DNA of 64,000 bases from Fagopyrum homotropicum (Eukaryota; Streptophyta; Magnoliopsida; Caryophyllales; Polygonaceae), in the NCBI GenBank assembly GCA_033239125.1, contig BSWB01000002.1:52983001-53047000 (forward strand), in the 5' to 3' direction. This document shows positions 41,372 through 51,667 of this stretch, piece by piece (position 1 is the stretch's first letter; every line of letters starts with the position of its first letter). The translations under genes and the position numbers were made by a program. The notes under the pieces were generated by a model that was not told the DNA's origin, ran no database searches, and saw nothing but the letters and a program-made list of their open reading frames with translations.

Positions 41372-42740
41372 AATAACCACATACTTGCCACTTGCTTGTC
41401 CCTAAGCAAGGTCTTTCAAAAGCTTTAAAACAAAAGTTAGGATGAAATATGTGTACCTTCTCAAAACAAAACTTCTTTTTGATGAATGTGCCTTCTAATC
41501 AATAGATCATTCTCAAATCTTGCTTCAATCGTTTATAAGACTTTCATACACTTAATCAAAGAGTAAAGAGTAAAGAAAGCTCATGAATCAATCAAACTTC
41601 CCTACAAACATCATAACCTTCAAACATTATCAAAATCAATCACAAGAAACTTCAATTTAGATCACCAAGTCATATAACATTCTTTTGATCTTAAGGACTT
41701 TCAAAGAAAAGGTCTAGAATGTGGAAAGGGAAGGAAAACTTTAAGGAATGTGGTGCATGAATCCGGGAAAGTGGATAACTACTCTTTTCTTCTTCTCTTG
41801 CAGTTTCCGCAACACTTTCAACTTAGAGCTTCGCTCTCTTCTTTTCATTTTTCGACTTTACTTTTGGAGTTATGGATAGAGGTGCACAAAAACCGAAGCC
41901 TAGGAGATTGGTGTTTCTCAATTTTTATGAGATGCCTCAAACCCTTAGCGCACATACCATAATCCGCTAGGAATATCGCTCAATCCGACTTTGGTAAGAC
42001 ACAAACACCCGGCTATGTGAATGGTGCCGAGTTACTCATCGTCATGATTGACTTCCCCAAACCTAAAATTTCTTTCTATTCCTTTGAATGCAAAGTATTG
42101 CTTTCATGGCCCTCCCACATCATACATGCCTTTTTTCATTCAACTCCTCCAAATTCCCGGATAGGTAAAGTAGGTCAATATTTCAATGAGGGGCTAAATG
42201 ATCAAAGAAAGAAGAAAGAAAAATCGAATTGCCTTAATCATCTCAACAAGAAGCATAAGAACTTATAGTATGATTTCAACTTCAATTCCTCAACATGATT
42301 TAAGTAACATTCATCACATTATGAAACTTGCAAAAGAGGTATAATCAACTCATTCAATTTCTTTTCAATTCACTATTCGTTTAAGCATGCAATTGTCATC
42401 AAACTCAATTCACAAGTAGCGATTATCGTAGAAATCCTCTCTATCTTTGGAAGCACAAAATTTTCAAAATTTTTCAATTTTTATGAGTTTTTCAAACTCT
42501 TTTTCATGCAATGCAATAATGAAACGTGTAACAATATAGTGAACATGCAAGATAGTCTCAAATAGAAGCAATCATAGTGAGTAAGAGTTATTACAAACTT
42601 TTAGTCACACCCCACCCCATACTTGGAACAAACATTGTCCCTAATGTTCAAATAGAAGAAAGAAAAGAAGAAAAGAAAGAAAGAAAAAGAAACTCACAAA
42701 ACGGCGGTGGAGCGGCTAAAACTGTCGGTCATGCAAATCA
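41372..42740 (-). other. R3 3' untranslated region
   Basis: No gene. Next to the LTR the minus strand reads GGGACAAGCAAGTGGCAAGT, the Tat-type 3' tract. The block about 41745-42170 is nearly identical to N1 12420-12830, including GGTGCACAAAAACCGAAGCC and GGTGCCGAGTTACTCATC. Confidence 0.7.
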
Positions 42741-43898
42741 TCACTGCGGTGGAGGCGGGGGCGGGAATGGAGAGAAGCTAGGATCGTAGTACCGCCCGAA
42801 CTGCTGGCGGTAGACGTCTCTCATCATATGGTCGAGGTCGTCCATGCGTCCATCTCTAGCATCGGCTCGAATCTCCAATGCTCCTACTCTATCAGAAAGG
42901 CTAGTAGCCCACTCCGGCATCTGCTCATACCATCCCAGAGCCTGACTGTACCACCCCGGTGCATCTGACGGTGTTGGTGCTGGTGGCGGTGGCTGATGTG
43001 CGGACCATGGAGGTGGATCTCCGTACCATGCAGGAGGTGTCTCCATCCAAGTGGGTCTCTCACTCACGCTGGCGCGGCGAGAAGATGAACCTGAAGCTCT
43101 GGCTGGACGTGGAGAACGTCTGGGCACATCAGACGCAATGTCCGGCTGATCCGGAAATGTGTCAAACTCCTGCTCTTCTCCTCCTCCTCCCTCATACCGA
43201 TCTCTCATCTCCTCCTCCTCAACTACGGGCGGTGGTGGGACATATGGAGGAGCTGCAATCCTGTTCGCATGCATAGCTGCGAACGTAGCCTTCCAATTAT
43301 GGCGTCCAGCCATAATGGAGTACTCCGGGAGCCACTCAATGCCCCTCCCCGTCATGCTCTCCCAAGGCATAGCTGCATAAGGTGGACCTCTATGGGTAGG
43401 GAAGATAAGACCTCTAGTCATGAAGGCCTGGAGTCCTAGGGGTACGGCGGGAATGCGTGTACATGCAGAAAAGTCCACCCCTAACATCCTAGCAAGGTGG
43501 GTGACTATCCCACCATAACCAATGTTGCCCGCCCTCTTGTTCTTTAGCTTGCTCATGGTAGCAGCTAAGAGGGTGGCGCAGTCAGCAGGGCGCCCATACA
43601 GCATAGAGTACAAAAGGAATAGCTCATCCGTCTTGATCTTCTGAGGTGTCTCCGTCCTAGGGAAGAGACACACAGAAAGAACACGGTGAGAAATCTTCAA
43701 GGCTAAGTGATACATCAACTTAGCCTTGGTATTAGCTAGTTGCCAGCGGTCCTCGCTGGCGTAGATCATAGCTACCTCCTCCCAAAAATCTTTGGCGTAA
43801 ACGCCGCTAGGAAAACGACCATTGAAGGTCTCTTGGAACCCAAAGAAGGTTCCGAACTCCCGGATGGAGAAGCGAAATCTCCTTGGGTTGCCTCCCAA
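42741..43898 (-). CDS. R3 extra ORF, Athila-ORF1-like, 5' truncated
   Basis: Same strand as pol, 385 codons, overlapping the integrase tail in another frame. Residues ~10-180 form a helical domain: REFGTFFGFQETF, HRVLSVCLFPRTETPQ, LFLLYSMLYGRPADCATLL, then NIGYGGIVTHLARMLGVDF. This resembles the Athila ORF-1 family (pattern: PR...L..L..L..G.....A..LA......G.I.YGG.VT.LA...G). The C-terminal half is low complexity (PPPPPVVEEEE, SSSRRASVSERP, PPPWSAHQPPPP). The first codon shown is TTG within the pol end; the true start is missing because pol and this ORF have been joined without the spacer seen in N1 (13800-13840). Function of this family is unknown. Confidence 0.65.
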   Translation of the reverse strand: MGGNPRRFRFSIREFGTFFGFQETFNGRFPSGVYAKDFWEEVAMIYASEDRWQLANTKAKLMYHLALKISHRVLSVCLFPRTETPQKIKTDELFLLYSMLYGRPADCATLLAATMSKLKNKRAGNIGYGGIVTHLARMLGVDFSACTRIPAVPLGLQAFMTRGLIFPTHRGPPYAAMPWESMTGRGIEWLPEYSIMAGRHNWKATFAAMHANRIAAPPYVPPPPVVEEEEMRDRYEGGGGEEQEFDTFPDQPDIASDVPRRSPRPARASGSSSRRASVSERPTWMETPPAWYGDPPPWSAHQPPPPAPTPSDAPGWYSQALGWYEQMPEWATSLSDRVGALEIRADARDGRMDDLDHMMRDVYRQQFGRYYDPSFSPFPPPPPPQ

Positions 43899-45178
43899 GA
43901 AGCGCTTTGTTTAAGGTCCGTAGCTAGACCAAACTCGCACTTATTCAAGTGCGGTGGGCGCGAACTCTTCAGTTTGGAGTTCCGGCGTATACTTCTTGAG
44001 TGTTGACCGTTCACCTTAAAGCTTCCGCCCGCTTCACCCCATACTTCAACTGCACCATGGGGGAAAATACGTTTGATTAGAAAAGGTCTGGTCCAACAAG
44101 ATTTAAGCTTACCTGGAAAGAGACGAAGCCTTGAATTAAAGAGGAGAACTTGATCTCCTTCTTTGAAGTCCTTTGGAATGATATGCTTATCATGCCAACG
44201 CTTTGCTCTCTCCTTATAAATCTTGGCGTTCTCATAGGCGTTCAAGCGGAGTTCTTCAAGCTCATTAAGGTTCAAGAGACGCTTCTCTCCCGCTTCCTTC
44301 ATACTGAAATTCAACCATTTGATAGCCCAAAACGCCTTTTGCTCCAACTCTACCGGTAAGTGACAAGACTTCCCATACACAAGGTTGTATGGTGTGGTTC
44401 CTATGGGAGTCTTGTACGCAGTCTGGTACGCCCATAATGCATCATCAAGCTTCAAGGACCAATCCTTCCTAGTCCTTGAAACCGTCTTTTCTAGGATTCC
44501 TTTGATCTCCCGATTTGAGATCTCAACTTGTCCACTAGTTTGTGGATGATAAGGGGTGGCGATCTTGTGAGTAACCCCATACTTAGCTAGAAGAGCTTCA
44601 AAGCGCCGGGCAATGAAGTGAGAACCTCCATCACTAATGATAGTCCTTGGTGTCCCAAATCGTGGGAAGATGGTCTTGTTAAAGAACTTAACCACCACCA
44701 TGGCGTCATTGGTGGGAGAGGCAATTGCTTCCACCCATCTAGAAACATAATCCACCGCCAAGAGTATGTATTGGTTTCCACAAGATGATGGGAACGGTCC
44801 CATGAAGTCAACTCCCCAAACATCAAAAATCTCTACCTCTTGGATGTTATTGAGAGGCATCTCATTCCTCCTAGAGATATTTCCTGTTCTTTGACAAGCA
44901 TCGCAGCAGGAAACAAAGGATTGCACATCTCTAAATAAAGTAGGCCAAAAAAATCTAGATTGCAATACCTTAGCGCTAGTCTTGTTCGAACTAGCGTGTC
45001 CTCCACAAGGTAGTGAATGACAATGGCGGATGCCACTTTGCATCTCATCTTCCGGCACACATCGCCGAATGATGTCATCCGGACCTCTCTTAAAGAGGAG
45101 AGGTTCATTCCAAAAGTATTCCCGAACATCCTTAAAGAACTTCTTTCTTTGTGCGTAGGATAGCCCGGGTGGTATCTC
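43772..45178 (-). CDS. R3 integrase (pol 3' part)
   Basis: Continues the pol frame after TAG 45181-45179. Zinc-binding N-terminus: His residues in RHCHSLPCGGHAS, Cys pair in CDACQRTG. Core catalytic residues: first Asp in VWGVDFMGPFP, second in IISDGGSHF, Glu in HPQTSGQVEISNREIK. The C-terminus has a GPY/F-type module (GKLKSCWTRPFLIKRIFPHG) and no chromodomain, which fits Tat rather than chromovirus. The end is fused: after LATDLKQSASWEATQG the frame runs through sequence belonging to the extra ORF, giving about 40 abnormal residues. Confidence 0.9.
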   Translation of the reverse strand, partial: EIPPGLSYAQRKKFFKDVREYFWNEPLLFKRGPDDIIRRCVPEDEMQSGIRHCHSLPCGGHASSNKTSAKVLQSRFFWPTLFRDVQSFVSCCDACQRTGNISRRNEMPLNNIQEVEIFDVWGVDFMGPFPSSCGNQYILLAVDYVSRWVEAIASPTNDAMVVVKFFNKTIFPRFGTPRTIISDGGSHFIARRFEALLAKYGVTHKIATPYHPQTSGQVEISNREIKGILEKTVSRTRKDWSLKLDDALWAYQTAYKTPIGTTPYNLVYGKSCHLPVELEQKAFWAIKWLNFSMKEAGEKRLLNLNELEELRLNAYENAKIYKERAKRWHDKHIIPKDFKEGDQVLLFNSRLRLFPGKLKSCWTRPFLIKRIFPHGAVEVWGEAGGSFKVNGQHSRSIRRNSKLKSSRPPHLNKCEFGLATDLKQSASWEATQGDFASPSGSSEPSLGSKRPSMVVFLAAFTPKIFGRR

Positions 45179-47317
45179 CTAACAAACCAAATAGTTAACA
45201 AAATCAGCAAACCATGGTTCGTTACCTTTGGAGATCACATCGATGCACTCCTCAATGATATGTAGGTGTTCGTCCGGGAAGGAGTCATCTATAGGTGAGT
45301 GGTCGTCCTCTAGATGTGTTAGGCGACTCAAATGATCCGCAACAGAATTTTCCGAACCGTTCTTATCGCGGATCTCTAGATCGAATTCTTGTAGGAGAAG
45401 AATCCATCTAATTAGCCTTGGCTTCGCATCCTTCTTTGCAAGGAGGTACCGGATCGCAGCATGATCCGTGTAGACAATCACCTTTGCACCTACAAGATAA
45501 GAGCGTAACTTGTCAATAGCATAAACAATGGCTAAAAATTCCTTTTCCGTAGTGGCGTAGTTGAGTTGCGCTTCATCTAGCGTCTTGCTAGCATAGTTTA
45601 TGGCATGGGTTCGCCCTTCCTTTCGTTGTCCAAGAACAGCTCCTATAGCTACGTCACTAGCATCGCACATAACCTCAAAGGGAAGAGTCCAATCCGGAGG
45701 TTGGATAATAGGTGCGGAAATTAGAGCTTCCCGGATCATGTTAAACGCATCCAAGCATTCCTGCGAAAACTCAAAAACTGCATCCTCCATCAATAGATTA
45801 GTTAGCGGTTTTGATATTTTAGAGAAGTCTTTTATGAAGCGTCTATAGAATCCAGCATGTCCTAGGAAACTTCTTATCCCTTTCACCGAAGTTGGGGGAG
45901 GAAGCTTCTCTATAGTCTCTATTTTCGCCTTATCCACCTCTATCCCTCTACTAGAGATTAGGTGTCCTAATACAATTCCTTCCTTTACCATAAATTGACA
46001 CTTCTCCCAATTAAGAACTAGGTTAGTGTCTTCACACCTTTGTAATACAAGAGAAAGGTTAGAAAGACAATTGTTAAAAGAGGAACCGTATACGGAGAAG
46101 TCATCCATGAAGACCTCCATGATTTCCTCAATGTATTCGGAGAAGATGGCTATCATGCACCTTTGAAAGGTGGCTGGGGCGTTGCAAAGCCCGAACGGCA
46201 TTCTCCTATAAGCGAACGTACCGCATGGGCACGTGAATGTGGTCTTCTCCTGATCGTCCGGGTGTATCGGAATCTGAAAGAAACCACTATAACCGTCAAG
46301 ATAGCAAAAGTGCGAGTGTTGCGCTAACCTTTCAATCATTTGATCGATGAAGGGTAGTGGGAAGTGATCCTTCCTCGTCGCGTTGTTAAGCTTGCGGTAG
46401 TCTATGCACATCCGCCATCCCGTTACGGTTCGGGTAGGAATGAGTTCGTTGTTCTTGTTGGTGATGACTGTCATTCCTCCCTTCTTCGGAACTACTTGAA
46501 CCGGACTCACCCACTTACTATCGGAGATAGGATAGATGATACATGCATCAAGAATTTTAAGAATTTCCTTCTTGACAACCTCCTTCATGGTCGGATTCAA
46601 CCGCATTTGAGGTTGTCTTGAAGTCCTAAAGTCCTCTTCCATTAATATTTTGTGCATGCATAGGGAAGGTTTGATTCCTACTAAGTCTTCTATAGTATAG
46701 CCTAAAGCTTTCCTATGTTTCCTAAGGACAACCATAAGCTTACTATGTTCATCTGTGGTTAGATCGGAACTAACAATAACCGGATAAGTAGAGTTAGGTC
46801 CTAGAAAAGCGTACCTTAGATGAGTAGGAAGTTGCTTTAGTTTCATTGCTTTTGGAGCTTCCAATGGCTCTTGAGGAGCATCCGATGTCTCCTTAGAAGT
46901 GTCTAAGGGAGTAGAAGGTGTAGGAGAAGAATCAGAAGAAGTTGAAGAAGTGGCTCGATCACCCTCTTCCACGGCCAGAATCACGGTTTCCCTGCATCCT
47001 CCACGGCCGTGGTTTAGGGCGTGGAAAGGAAATACGGTTGCTTTGTTTCCTCCACGACCGTGTAACCCTCTGGAGTGATCCACGCTTTGGGTTATGAAAT
47101 CCACGGCCGTGGAATATAGTGTATGGTCGTGGATTCTCACGTTTTCTGCCTCGTCGTGGAGTTTCTCAAACTCCTCTTCACACACTTCCTCTTGTGCTTC
47201 TAAGGCTTCAATTGCCTCATTGCACTCCTCTTCTTCCCCTGCATTCGTTAGACTCATGGCAATAACCTTTTGCAAAGGATCTTTGAAGAGAATCGCACTT
47301 ACCTCCTCCCTAGACAA
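45179..47317 (-). CDS. R3 reverse transcriptase and RNase H (712 codons)
   Basis: Middle of the polyprotein. Residues ~1-150: acidic linker containing HGRG repeats encoded by CACGGCCGTGG words. RT from ~165: GWRMCIDYRKLNNATRKDHF, YLDGYSGFFQIPIHPDDQE, PFGLCNAPATFQRCM, and the catalytic FMDDFSVYGSSF (YxDD box as FMDD, common in gypsy elements). RNase H: VMCDASDVAIGAVLG, SKTLDEAQLNYATTEKEFLA, VYTDHAAIRYLL and ENSVADHLSRL. All main catalytic acids are visible. It ends at TAG 45181-45179, after which integrase continues in the same frame. Confidence 0.95.
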   Translation of the reverse strand: MSREEVSAILFKDPLQKVIAMSLTNAGEEEECNEAIEALEAQEEVCEEEFEKLHDEAENVRIHDHTLYSTAVDFITQSVDHSRGLHGRGGNKATVFPFHALNHGRGGCRETVILAVEEGDRATSSTSSDSSPTPSTPLDTSKETSDAPQEPLEAPKAMKLKQLPTHLRYAFLGPNSTYPVIVSSDLTTDEHSKLMVVLRKHRKALGYTIEDLVGIKPSLCMHKILMEEDFRTSRQPQMRLNPTMKEVVKKEILKILDACIIYPISDSKWVSPVQVVPKKGGMTVITNKNNELIPTRTVTGWRMCIDYRKLNNATRKDHFPLPFIDQMIERLAQHSHFCYLDGYSGFFQIPIHPDDQEKTTFTCPCGTFAYRRMPFGLCNAPATFQRCMIAIFSEYIEEIMEVFMDDFSVYGSSFNNCLSNLSLVLQRCEDTNLVLNWEKCQFMVKEGIVLGHLISSRGIEVDKAKIETIEKLPPPTSVKGIRSFLGHAGFYRRFIKDFSKISKPLTNLLMEDAVFEFSQECLDAFNMIREALISAPIIQPPDWTLPFEVMCDASDVAIGAVLGQRKEGRTHAINYASKTLDEAQLNYATTEKEFLAIVYAIDKLRSYLVGAKVIVYTDHAAIRYLLAKKDAKPRLIRWILLLQEFDLEIRDKNGSENSVADHLSRLTHLEDDHSPIDDSFPDEHLHIIEECIDVISKGNEPWFADFVNYLVC
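46965..47125. repeat. R3 coding-region cluster of CCACGGCCGTGG words
   Basis: CCACGGCC, CCACGGCCGTGG (twice), CCACGACCGTGT, GGTCGTGG and GGCGTGG within 160 bp of the protease-RT linker. Same word as the R3 LTR clusters. Confidence 0.7.
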
Positions 47318-47347
47318 CCCCTCTTCATCTTGGATATTGAATATATC

Positions 47348-48229
47348 CTAATCAAAGATTGGCTCCTTCACTAGAGTGGAAAGAACGAACTCTACCTTCT
47401 CTTCTCCTATGTCAAAGGCGAGTCTAGCATTCTTGCAATTGACTATGCAGCCGGAAGTTACAAGAAACGGTCTTCCGAGTATGATCGGGACCGGACTATC
47501 TCCAGGAATGTCAAGCACAACAAAATCAATGGGGACAAAGAATTTACCTAGCTTGACTGGGACGTCTTCTACAATACCGACGGGGCGAGTGATGGATCGA
47601 TCCGCCATGTACAACGTCATCTTCACCGGTTTAGGGTCGCCTAAACCAATCTTCCTACATAATGCAAGTGGTATGATGCTCACACTTGCTCCCAAGTCAC
47701 ATAATGCATCGTATGTGACATCTCCCACTCCTATGGGAATACAAAATGACCCCGGATCCTTTAGCTTTGGGGGCATTTTCTCCTTCATGGTCTTGATGAG
47801 ATCCGAAGAATCCGAACTCATCTTAACCTCTCCAAAATCCTCTAGCTTCCTCTTGTTGGAGAGGAGCTCCTTTAAGAACTTGCCATAAGCCGGCATACCT
47901 ACAATAGCATCAATGAAAGGTATATTAATATGCAGCTTGCTCATGAGTTCTGTAAACTTACCAAATTGTTTATCTAGGCGTGCTCTTGCTCTAGATTGAG
48001 GGAATGGTAGGGGAGGTTTGTAAGCCGGAGGAGGAACGTAGACATCTTCCTTCTCCTTCCCCTTCTCCTTGTCTTTCTCAACGGGGACTTCAACAAACTT
48101 AGGTTGCGGATCGGTGGTAGTCACTCCGCTCCTAGTCGTGATTGCCATCACCCTTCCCTTAGGGTTGTCCTCCGTTTTTCCTGGAAGTTTTCCTTGATTC
48201 CTAGGAACTTCCTCCGCATGGCTGAACAT
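47348..48229 (-). CDS. R3 aspartic protease (293 codons)
   Basis: Pol frame between the frameshift near 48255 and TAG 47350-47348. Proline-rich entry (PPPAYKPPLPFPQ), then helical YGKFLKELLSNKRKLEDF, active site CDLGASVSIIPLALC (DLGA), MYMADRSI-like strand (TLYMADRSITRPVGIVED) and IILGRPFLVTSG. Cleaves the polyprotein in particles. After the TAG the frame reads on as DIFNIQDEEG into the RT linker. Confidence 0.9.
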   Translation of the reverse strand: MFSHAEEVPRNQGKLPGKTEDNPKGRVMAITTRSGVTTTDPQPKFVEVPVEKDKEKGKEKEDVYVPPPAYKPPLPFPQSRARARLDKQFGKFTELMSKLHINIPFIDAIVGMPAYGKFLKELLSNKRKLEDFGEVKMSSDSSDLIKTMKEKMPPKLKDPGSFCIPIGVGDVTYDALCDLGASVSIIPLALCRKIGLGDPKPVKMTLYMADRSITRPVGIVEDVPVKLGKFFVPIDFVVLDIPGDSPVPIILGRPFLVTSGCIVNCKNARLAFDIGEEKVEFVLSTLVKEPIFD

Positions 48230-48237
48230 TTGGTTTT

Positions 48238-49851
48238 CTAAAACCTTTTGGGCTTTTCAACCTTAGAAATTTGATCATCAACCTTAATGATGCGGTTCTC
48301 CAATCCTTGAAGCTTTCCCAAAATTGTTTCCAACATGGGATCGGGCTTCTCCTTCCCCGAAGTGTTTCCTCCATTAGATGTTTGCCCCTGGCTTTTCAAA
48401 GGAGTAGAGGAAGAGGAAGGTGGAGTTAGTGAATTCGAATTGGAAGGATAAGAGTTACCGGAGTTTTGTTGATTGGAGCGCCAATTGTTGTTGTTTGAAC
48501 CCCTATTGTTGTTCCAATTGTTGTTCCGGTTGTTGTTGTTGTCATTCCAATTATTCCGGTTGTTGTTACGGTTATTGTTGTTGTTGCGATTGGTATTCTC
48601 ACCACCGTTGTTGTTGTTGCCCAAGTAGCCAACATCTTTCCCTTGTTGCTTTGGGAAGTTGGTCTTGATAACCTCCTTCAACTCTTTGATTTCATTGTTG
48701 AGGGAGAAAATTTGGTTTTGAGCTTCATGTGTGAGCTTTGCTCCTTGCTCCACACGATTTCCTTCAACTTTCCGGTGGGAATACTTCTCTATGACCCTTG
48801 CTTGCTTCTCAATGAAGTCCCAAGCGTCATCTTCTCTCATGTCCATGAATGTACCACATGAGAGGGATTGAAGCTTGAATTGTGTCTCCACATTCAGCCC
48901 CTTATAGTATATCTCCAAAAGTGCAAGTTTGGATATGCCATGATGAGGACAATCCAAGAGCAAATCCTGAAACCTTTCCCAAGATTGAAACAAACTTTCG
49001 TTAGATCTCATGGAAAATGCATTAATCTTACCTCTAAGTTCCGCCGTTTTGGATGGTGGAAAGAACTTAGTGAGGAACTCCGCGGAAAGGTCTTCCCATG
49101 TGTCTAGTTTCCCACTAGGAAGAGCTTGATACCAAGACAATGCTTTCCCCTTCAAGGAGAAGAAGAAAGGCTTGAGCTTATAGTTGTTGGTAGTCGCGTT
49201 CTTCGGCCTCATTGTCTCCATCATACACTCAAAGTTTTGCAAGTGTTGGTGTGGAGATTCAGCGCTTGTCCCGCCAAATTGGTTTTGGCGAACAAGAGTA
49301 ATAACTTGAGGGTTGAAGCTAAACCCTTGTACATCATCAACATCAAAGTTCACACCTAGACGGCGTGGTTGCTGCGTTGGATCCATTCTTTGGCCAAGAG
49401 TTCTTGGCTCCTCATCCACACGTTCGATCCTAGCATTCCTAGGTGGAACACGGCGATTTGCAGCTGCCCGTGGATGGAATGGATTTACATTGATCGTGGG
49501 ATCAATTTCCTCTAGCGGTGGCATGGAGGAGTCGCTATCATCATTAGATGAGTTGGCTCTAACCGATCTTCCCGGTCTCCTCCTTTTCTTTTTCTCCTTG
49601 AGGTTGTTTATCTCAATCCTCATTTGGAACATCATATCAGTTAGATCGTCAACCTTCATTTGATGACGATCCGTTTCTTCTCTACGTGTCTTCTCACTCC
49701 ATAGGAGTTGAGCTTCTTTCTACGCTAGCTCCGATTGAAGATCACGTTCGTGTTCTTCAGCCATTTTCTTTTCCTTACGCTTTTGCCTTAAAGTCCTCTC
49801 AAGCTCTTGATCAAGAGGTAAGAGATCCTCGGTGTTCCTAGACCTGCGCAT
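48238..49851 (-). CDS. R3 gag
   Basis: The ATG at 49851 (MRRSRNTEDLLPLDQ) matches R2 and R4. An in-frame TAG lies near 49728, so the uninterrupted frame starts at 49659. N-terminal coiled coil (DLTDMMFQMRIEINNLKEKK), Ser/acidic segment, EEPRTLGQRMDPTQQPRRLG, capsid domain (FFFSLKGKALSWYQALPSG, SWERFQDLLLDCPHHG, LLEIYYKGLNVETQFKLQS), then an Asn/Arg-rich tail instead of a visible CCHC knuckle, and a coiled coil (GLENRIIKVDDQISKVEK). A one-base loss near 48255 separates it from protease. Confidence 0.9.
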
Positions 49852-49928
49852 GCACTCAAAGAGATATCAAATAACAAGGGAAGAGCTCCCAAGCTTGACA
49901 ACCGTAAACCGAATTCGGCCTAGACCAA

Positions 49929-49947
49929 ATCCCCGGCAACGGCGCCA
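49929..49947 (-). promoter_or_regulatory. R3 primer binding site (tRNA-Asp)
   Basis: Minus strand TGGCGCCGTTGCCGGGGAT, six bases after the 5' LTR end: exact complement of the plant tRNA-Asp 3' end. Confidence 0.95.
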
Positions 49948-49953
49948 AAAACT

Positions 49954-51667
49954 TGTTCGCCACTTAGCGTGCGTGCAAATAAGATTTAAATATAAAACTA
50001 GAAATCAAGCAAGCGAACTCGCAGTGTACGGATCGATATAGTCGAGCAAGAATTCCAGAGTATCGAACACAGGGATTTGGGGGGAACAAATTCAATTATA
50101 GGTTATCAAGCGAGTAAATGTAAGAAGCTTTTCAAGTATTGGGAAAACAACAATCCTAAAGATCCAGGAATCCAGCTGTGGCAATCGATTCAAGATATAC
50201 TAATGATGTAAGGACAGAGTTGAGGGTTGCAAAGGTATGCTAATGTAAGGTAATCGTACGGTGAAGTTCCAAAAACCTTATATGACCCACCTAGAAGACA
50301 TTCTCTATAAAGGTTGTTGAGGCTTCAGTATAGAAAGATTCTAAAGGTAAGAATTAACGTCAAATACGCAAACTTATAATCCAAGGATCAAGACTAACTA
50401 AACCGATTAAGGTTGTGACACTCACAATCGAGGTAGAGGTTGTTGAGGCTTCACTACCACCTAGAAAAGGCAAGCCAAGACTAAGTTAAAGCAAATCTTT
50501 AACTTTGGATTAAAGTAAAAGCAAGTTCGTAACTTAACACAAAATTACGGGTAGTTCTTGAGTTCCACGGCCGTGGAACCTCAAGAACAGACCGTGGATT
50601 AGGGTTGTCGTCGATTCTCTCTAACTCTCAGGGTCCAATCTGTTTACGATCGATCTATCATCATCTAAGCCACAACTATCAACCCTTCACCTTAGAATTG
50701 TTAAGGATTTTTAGCCAACAATAGTCATATTGATATCGAATTCAAGGTTTAAGAGATTGAAAGATGAAAACTTCCGAAAACCTTCAATAACTTTCAAAGT
50801 AATCTCGAATCCACAAGTCAAGAACAATATCGTCAATAGATTCGGAATAACACAAACAATCACAATCATAGATAAGAAGGAAGAATGGGATGTCAATCCG
50901 TCTTCTAAATCAAACCTAAGCAAGAAGCGAAATCTCCTTGCGAACAATCTTCCGAATCTTCGATCTTCCGTCAATCCGGAAATCCCAATGACAAAGCGCA
51001 AAAAATATCTCCAACACAATCACCGCTAAATGCGAAATTAGGGCAATTCCAAGCGCAAGCGTAAGATGCGTCTATGCGTAAGCGAAGGTGACGGAATCTC
51101 TCTTTGTCCGTCCTTTTATAGTGCAAGATAAAATATCGGCCCGGCCCAATTGCTTAGGAGATCGTGGCTTAAAGTGTGGCGAAAAAGATCGCCAATATCA
51201 CGGTCGTGGAAGGGTTCCACGGCCCTAATTTAGAGCGTGGAAATCAACACGGTTTGACACAACTCCTCCACGGCCGTAGAAGTTGCTGGAATGAACCACG
51301 CTTCCCTTGCCATGGTTCCACGGCCGTGGACTTGAACATGGAAATCAGTACGGCCGTATTTTAGAGCGTGGTTTAGGGCTAGAACGTTATTCTTCCTTAG
51401 TCTCGTGCATCCTTCAAGTTGGCACTCCCTTAGCTCCTAGGAATGTCCTCAATCCATGGATATGTTCAATCAACTCCATCCTTGCTCAATTCCGTTCGGA
51501 AATAGCTCTCAATTGCCTATAATCAACATAAAGCTTGTGTAGATCTCTATATCGATATTATAGACAAACTAGCTCACAAATGCATCAATGCTCAATCAAT
51601 GACTATCAATATGGATCAAATACACTTAGAAAACGTGCCTAAAATATCACAATATTTCATGCTAACA
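49954..51667 (-). repeat. R3 5' LTR (1714 bp)
   Basis: Same termini and length as the 3' LTR. TATAAAAG at 51113-51120 (minus); slot A hairpin 50554-50588; slot B words 51195-51365 (one mutated to ACGGCCCTAA). Confidence 0.95.

Larger units (their letters stand above)
39658..51667 (-). mobile_element. R3: full-length Tat-like gypsy retrotransposon (12.0 kb)
   Basis: Two 1714-bp LTRs, tRNA-Asp primer site, gag-protease-RT/RNase H-integrase in gypsy order on the minus strand, an Athila-ORF1-like extra ORF after integrase, and TTACT duplicated at both ends. Coding damage is light: one single-base frameshift near 48255 and three in-frame TAG codons (about 49728, 47350, 45180). Twelve substitutions by eye in the first ~515 bp of the LTR pair (about 2%). 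It could have served as a protein source for relatives until recently. Confidence 0.95.

Noticed and set aside
42959..43380. Plus-strand ORFs of 73-105 codons
   Set aside because: Antisense shadows of the proline-rich part of the R3 extra ORF.
48420..48668. Cys-rich plus-strand ORF (and a matching antisense one at 60198-60383)
   Set aside because: Antisense reading of the Asn-rich gag tail (AAC/AAT codons read backwards as GTT/TGT). It repeats in both R3 and R4 for that reason.
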